Shown here one piece after another: positions 5,773 through 5,923 of a stretch of 5,923 bases of DNA. The stretch covers positions 1 through 5,923 of the forward strand of contig JAGBGV010000247.1 of the NCBI GenBank assembly GCA_017935805.1, read 5' to 3'. The position numbers and the translations under genes were made by a program. Each line of letters starts with the position of its first letter. Within the stretch, counting starts at the first letter, position 1. A model generated the notes under the pieces. The model did no database searches. It was not told the DNA's origin and was given only the letters and a program-made list of their open reading frames with translations. The stretch comes from Clostridia bacterium (GTDB lineage: Bacteria > Bacillota_A > Clostridia > Oscillospirales > CAG-272).

Positions 5773-5837
5773 AAATGCACCCCAAAAGTTAGACGATATG
5801 ATATAATAAATCATAACGCCAAACAGGGGGTGCATTT
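5773..5837 (+). promoter_or_regulatory. Inverted repeat able to hide the transposase ribosome site
   Basis: AAATGCACCCC (5773-5783) is the exact reverse complement of GGGGTGCATTT (5827-5837), 43 nt apart. The right arm contains most of the GGGGG ribosome site (5826-5830) of OrfA and runs into a TTTTT tract. In RNA reading through from spoVAE the arms could pair. This would mask translation and possibly act as a terminator for the spoVA cluster. Confidence 0.6.
5799..5807 (+). promoter_or_regulatory. Extended -10 promoter of the IS transposase
   Basis: TGATATAAT at 5799-5807 is a perfect extended -10 (TGn plus TATAAT) with no good -35 at the right distance. Transcription should start near 5814, downstream of the left arm of the inverted repeat at 5773-5783, so the native transcript would lack that arm. 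Confidence 0.6.
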
Positions 5838-5840
5838 TTC

Positions 5841-5923
5841 ATGCCTAAGGGAAAGCCGAACAAAAGATACACAGGAGAATTCAAACAGATGGTTGTAGAA
5901 GCTGTCATCAAAGAGAAAATGAG
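5841..5923 (+). CDS. IS3-family transposase OrfA, first 27 codons (truncated by window end)
   Basis: The start reads MPKGKPNKRY followed by TGEFKQMVVEAVIKEKM. The basic opening and the YTGEFKQMVVE pattern are typical of the N-terminal helix-turn-helix protein (OrfA) of IS3-family elements, which binds the IS ends and is joined to the catalytic OrfB by frameshifting. Only the first 27 residues are visible, so intactness cannot be judged. The ATG at 5841 is preceded by GGGGG at 5826-5830, 10 nt away. The upstream end motif and promoter support an IS origin. Confidence 0.83.
   Translation, partial: MPKGKPNKRYTGEFKQMVVEAVIKEKM

Larger units (their letters stand above)
5773..5923 (+). mobile_element. 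Left end of an IS3-family-like insertion sequence (right end outside window)
   Basis: The segment begins with a TGCACCCCAAAAGTTAGAC end motif near 5776, similar in style to IS3-family terminal repeats. An extended -10 promoter and a transposase OrfA start follow. The exact outer boundary, the matching right end and any target duplication cannot be seen. It inserted about 30 bp downstream of spoVAE, leaving that gene intact. Confidence 0.8.

Noticed and set aside
1..5923. CRISPR array, tRNA or rRNA genes
   Set aside because: No regularly spaced repeats and no tRNA- or rRNA-like sequence were found by reading.

Overview
The window looks like a chromosomal segment of a spore-forming member of the Clostridia (Firmicutes). 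The evidence is two spoVA genes, a forespore-type (sigma-G-like) promoter, AGGAGG-type ribosome sites, consensus sigma-A promoters, an HPr-like protein and an IS3-type element. No species can be named from the sequence alone.

Layout, left to right. Bases 1-188 hold the last 61 codons of argH (argininosuccinate lyase, + strand). It ends at a hairpin terminator shared with a convergent minus-strand gene at 226-1863. That gene encodes a 545-residue lipoprotein with an HEYYH zinc-peptidase motif, and it has a textbook promoter (TTGACA, 17 bp, TATAAT). Upstream of that promoter is a second, almost identical copy of the terminator, which serves a small minus-strand gene (2042-2275). This small gene encodes an HPr-like protein that keeps the regulatory-serine region but lacks the phosphorylatable histidine loop. 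Its mRNA appears to begin with a strong stem-loop.

A 364-bp gap (2276-2639) separates this gene from a divergent sporulation cluster. The gap holds the HPr-like gene's promoter and leader, and a sigma-G-like promoter overlapped by a perfect 12-bp palindrome. The cluster is spoVAD (2640-3671), a ClC-type chloride/proton transporter with a C-terminal RCK_C (TrkA-C) domain (3750-5327), and spoVAE (5371-5745), all on the + strand. The usual partner spoVAC is not beside spoVAD in this window, and the ClC gene sits between the two spoVA genes. A sigma-A-like promoter lies between spoVAD and the ClC gene.

The right edge (about 5773-5923) is the left end of an IS3-type insertion sequence: a terminal TGCACCCC motif, an extended -10 promoter and the first 27 codons of the transposase OrfA. 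The IS end contains an inverted repeat that could hide the transposase ribosome site in transcripts reading in from spoVAE.

The most interesting feature is the spoVAD-clc-spoVAE arrangement. SpoVA proteins move calcium-dipicolinate across the inner forespore membrane, so an anion/proton exchanger in the same cluster suggests a role in charge or pH balance during dipicolinate uptake or release. That functional link is inference.
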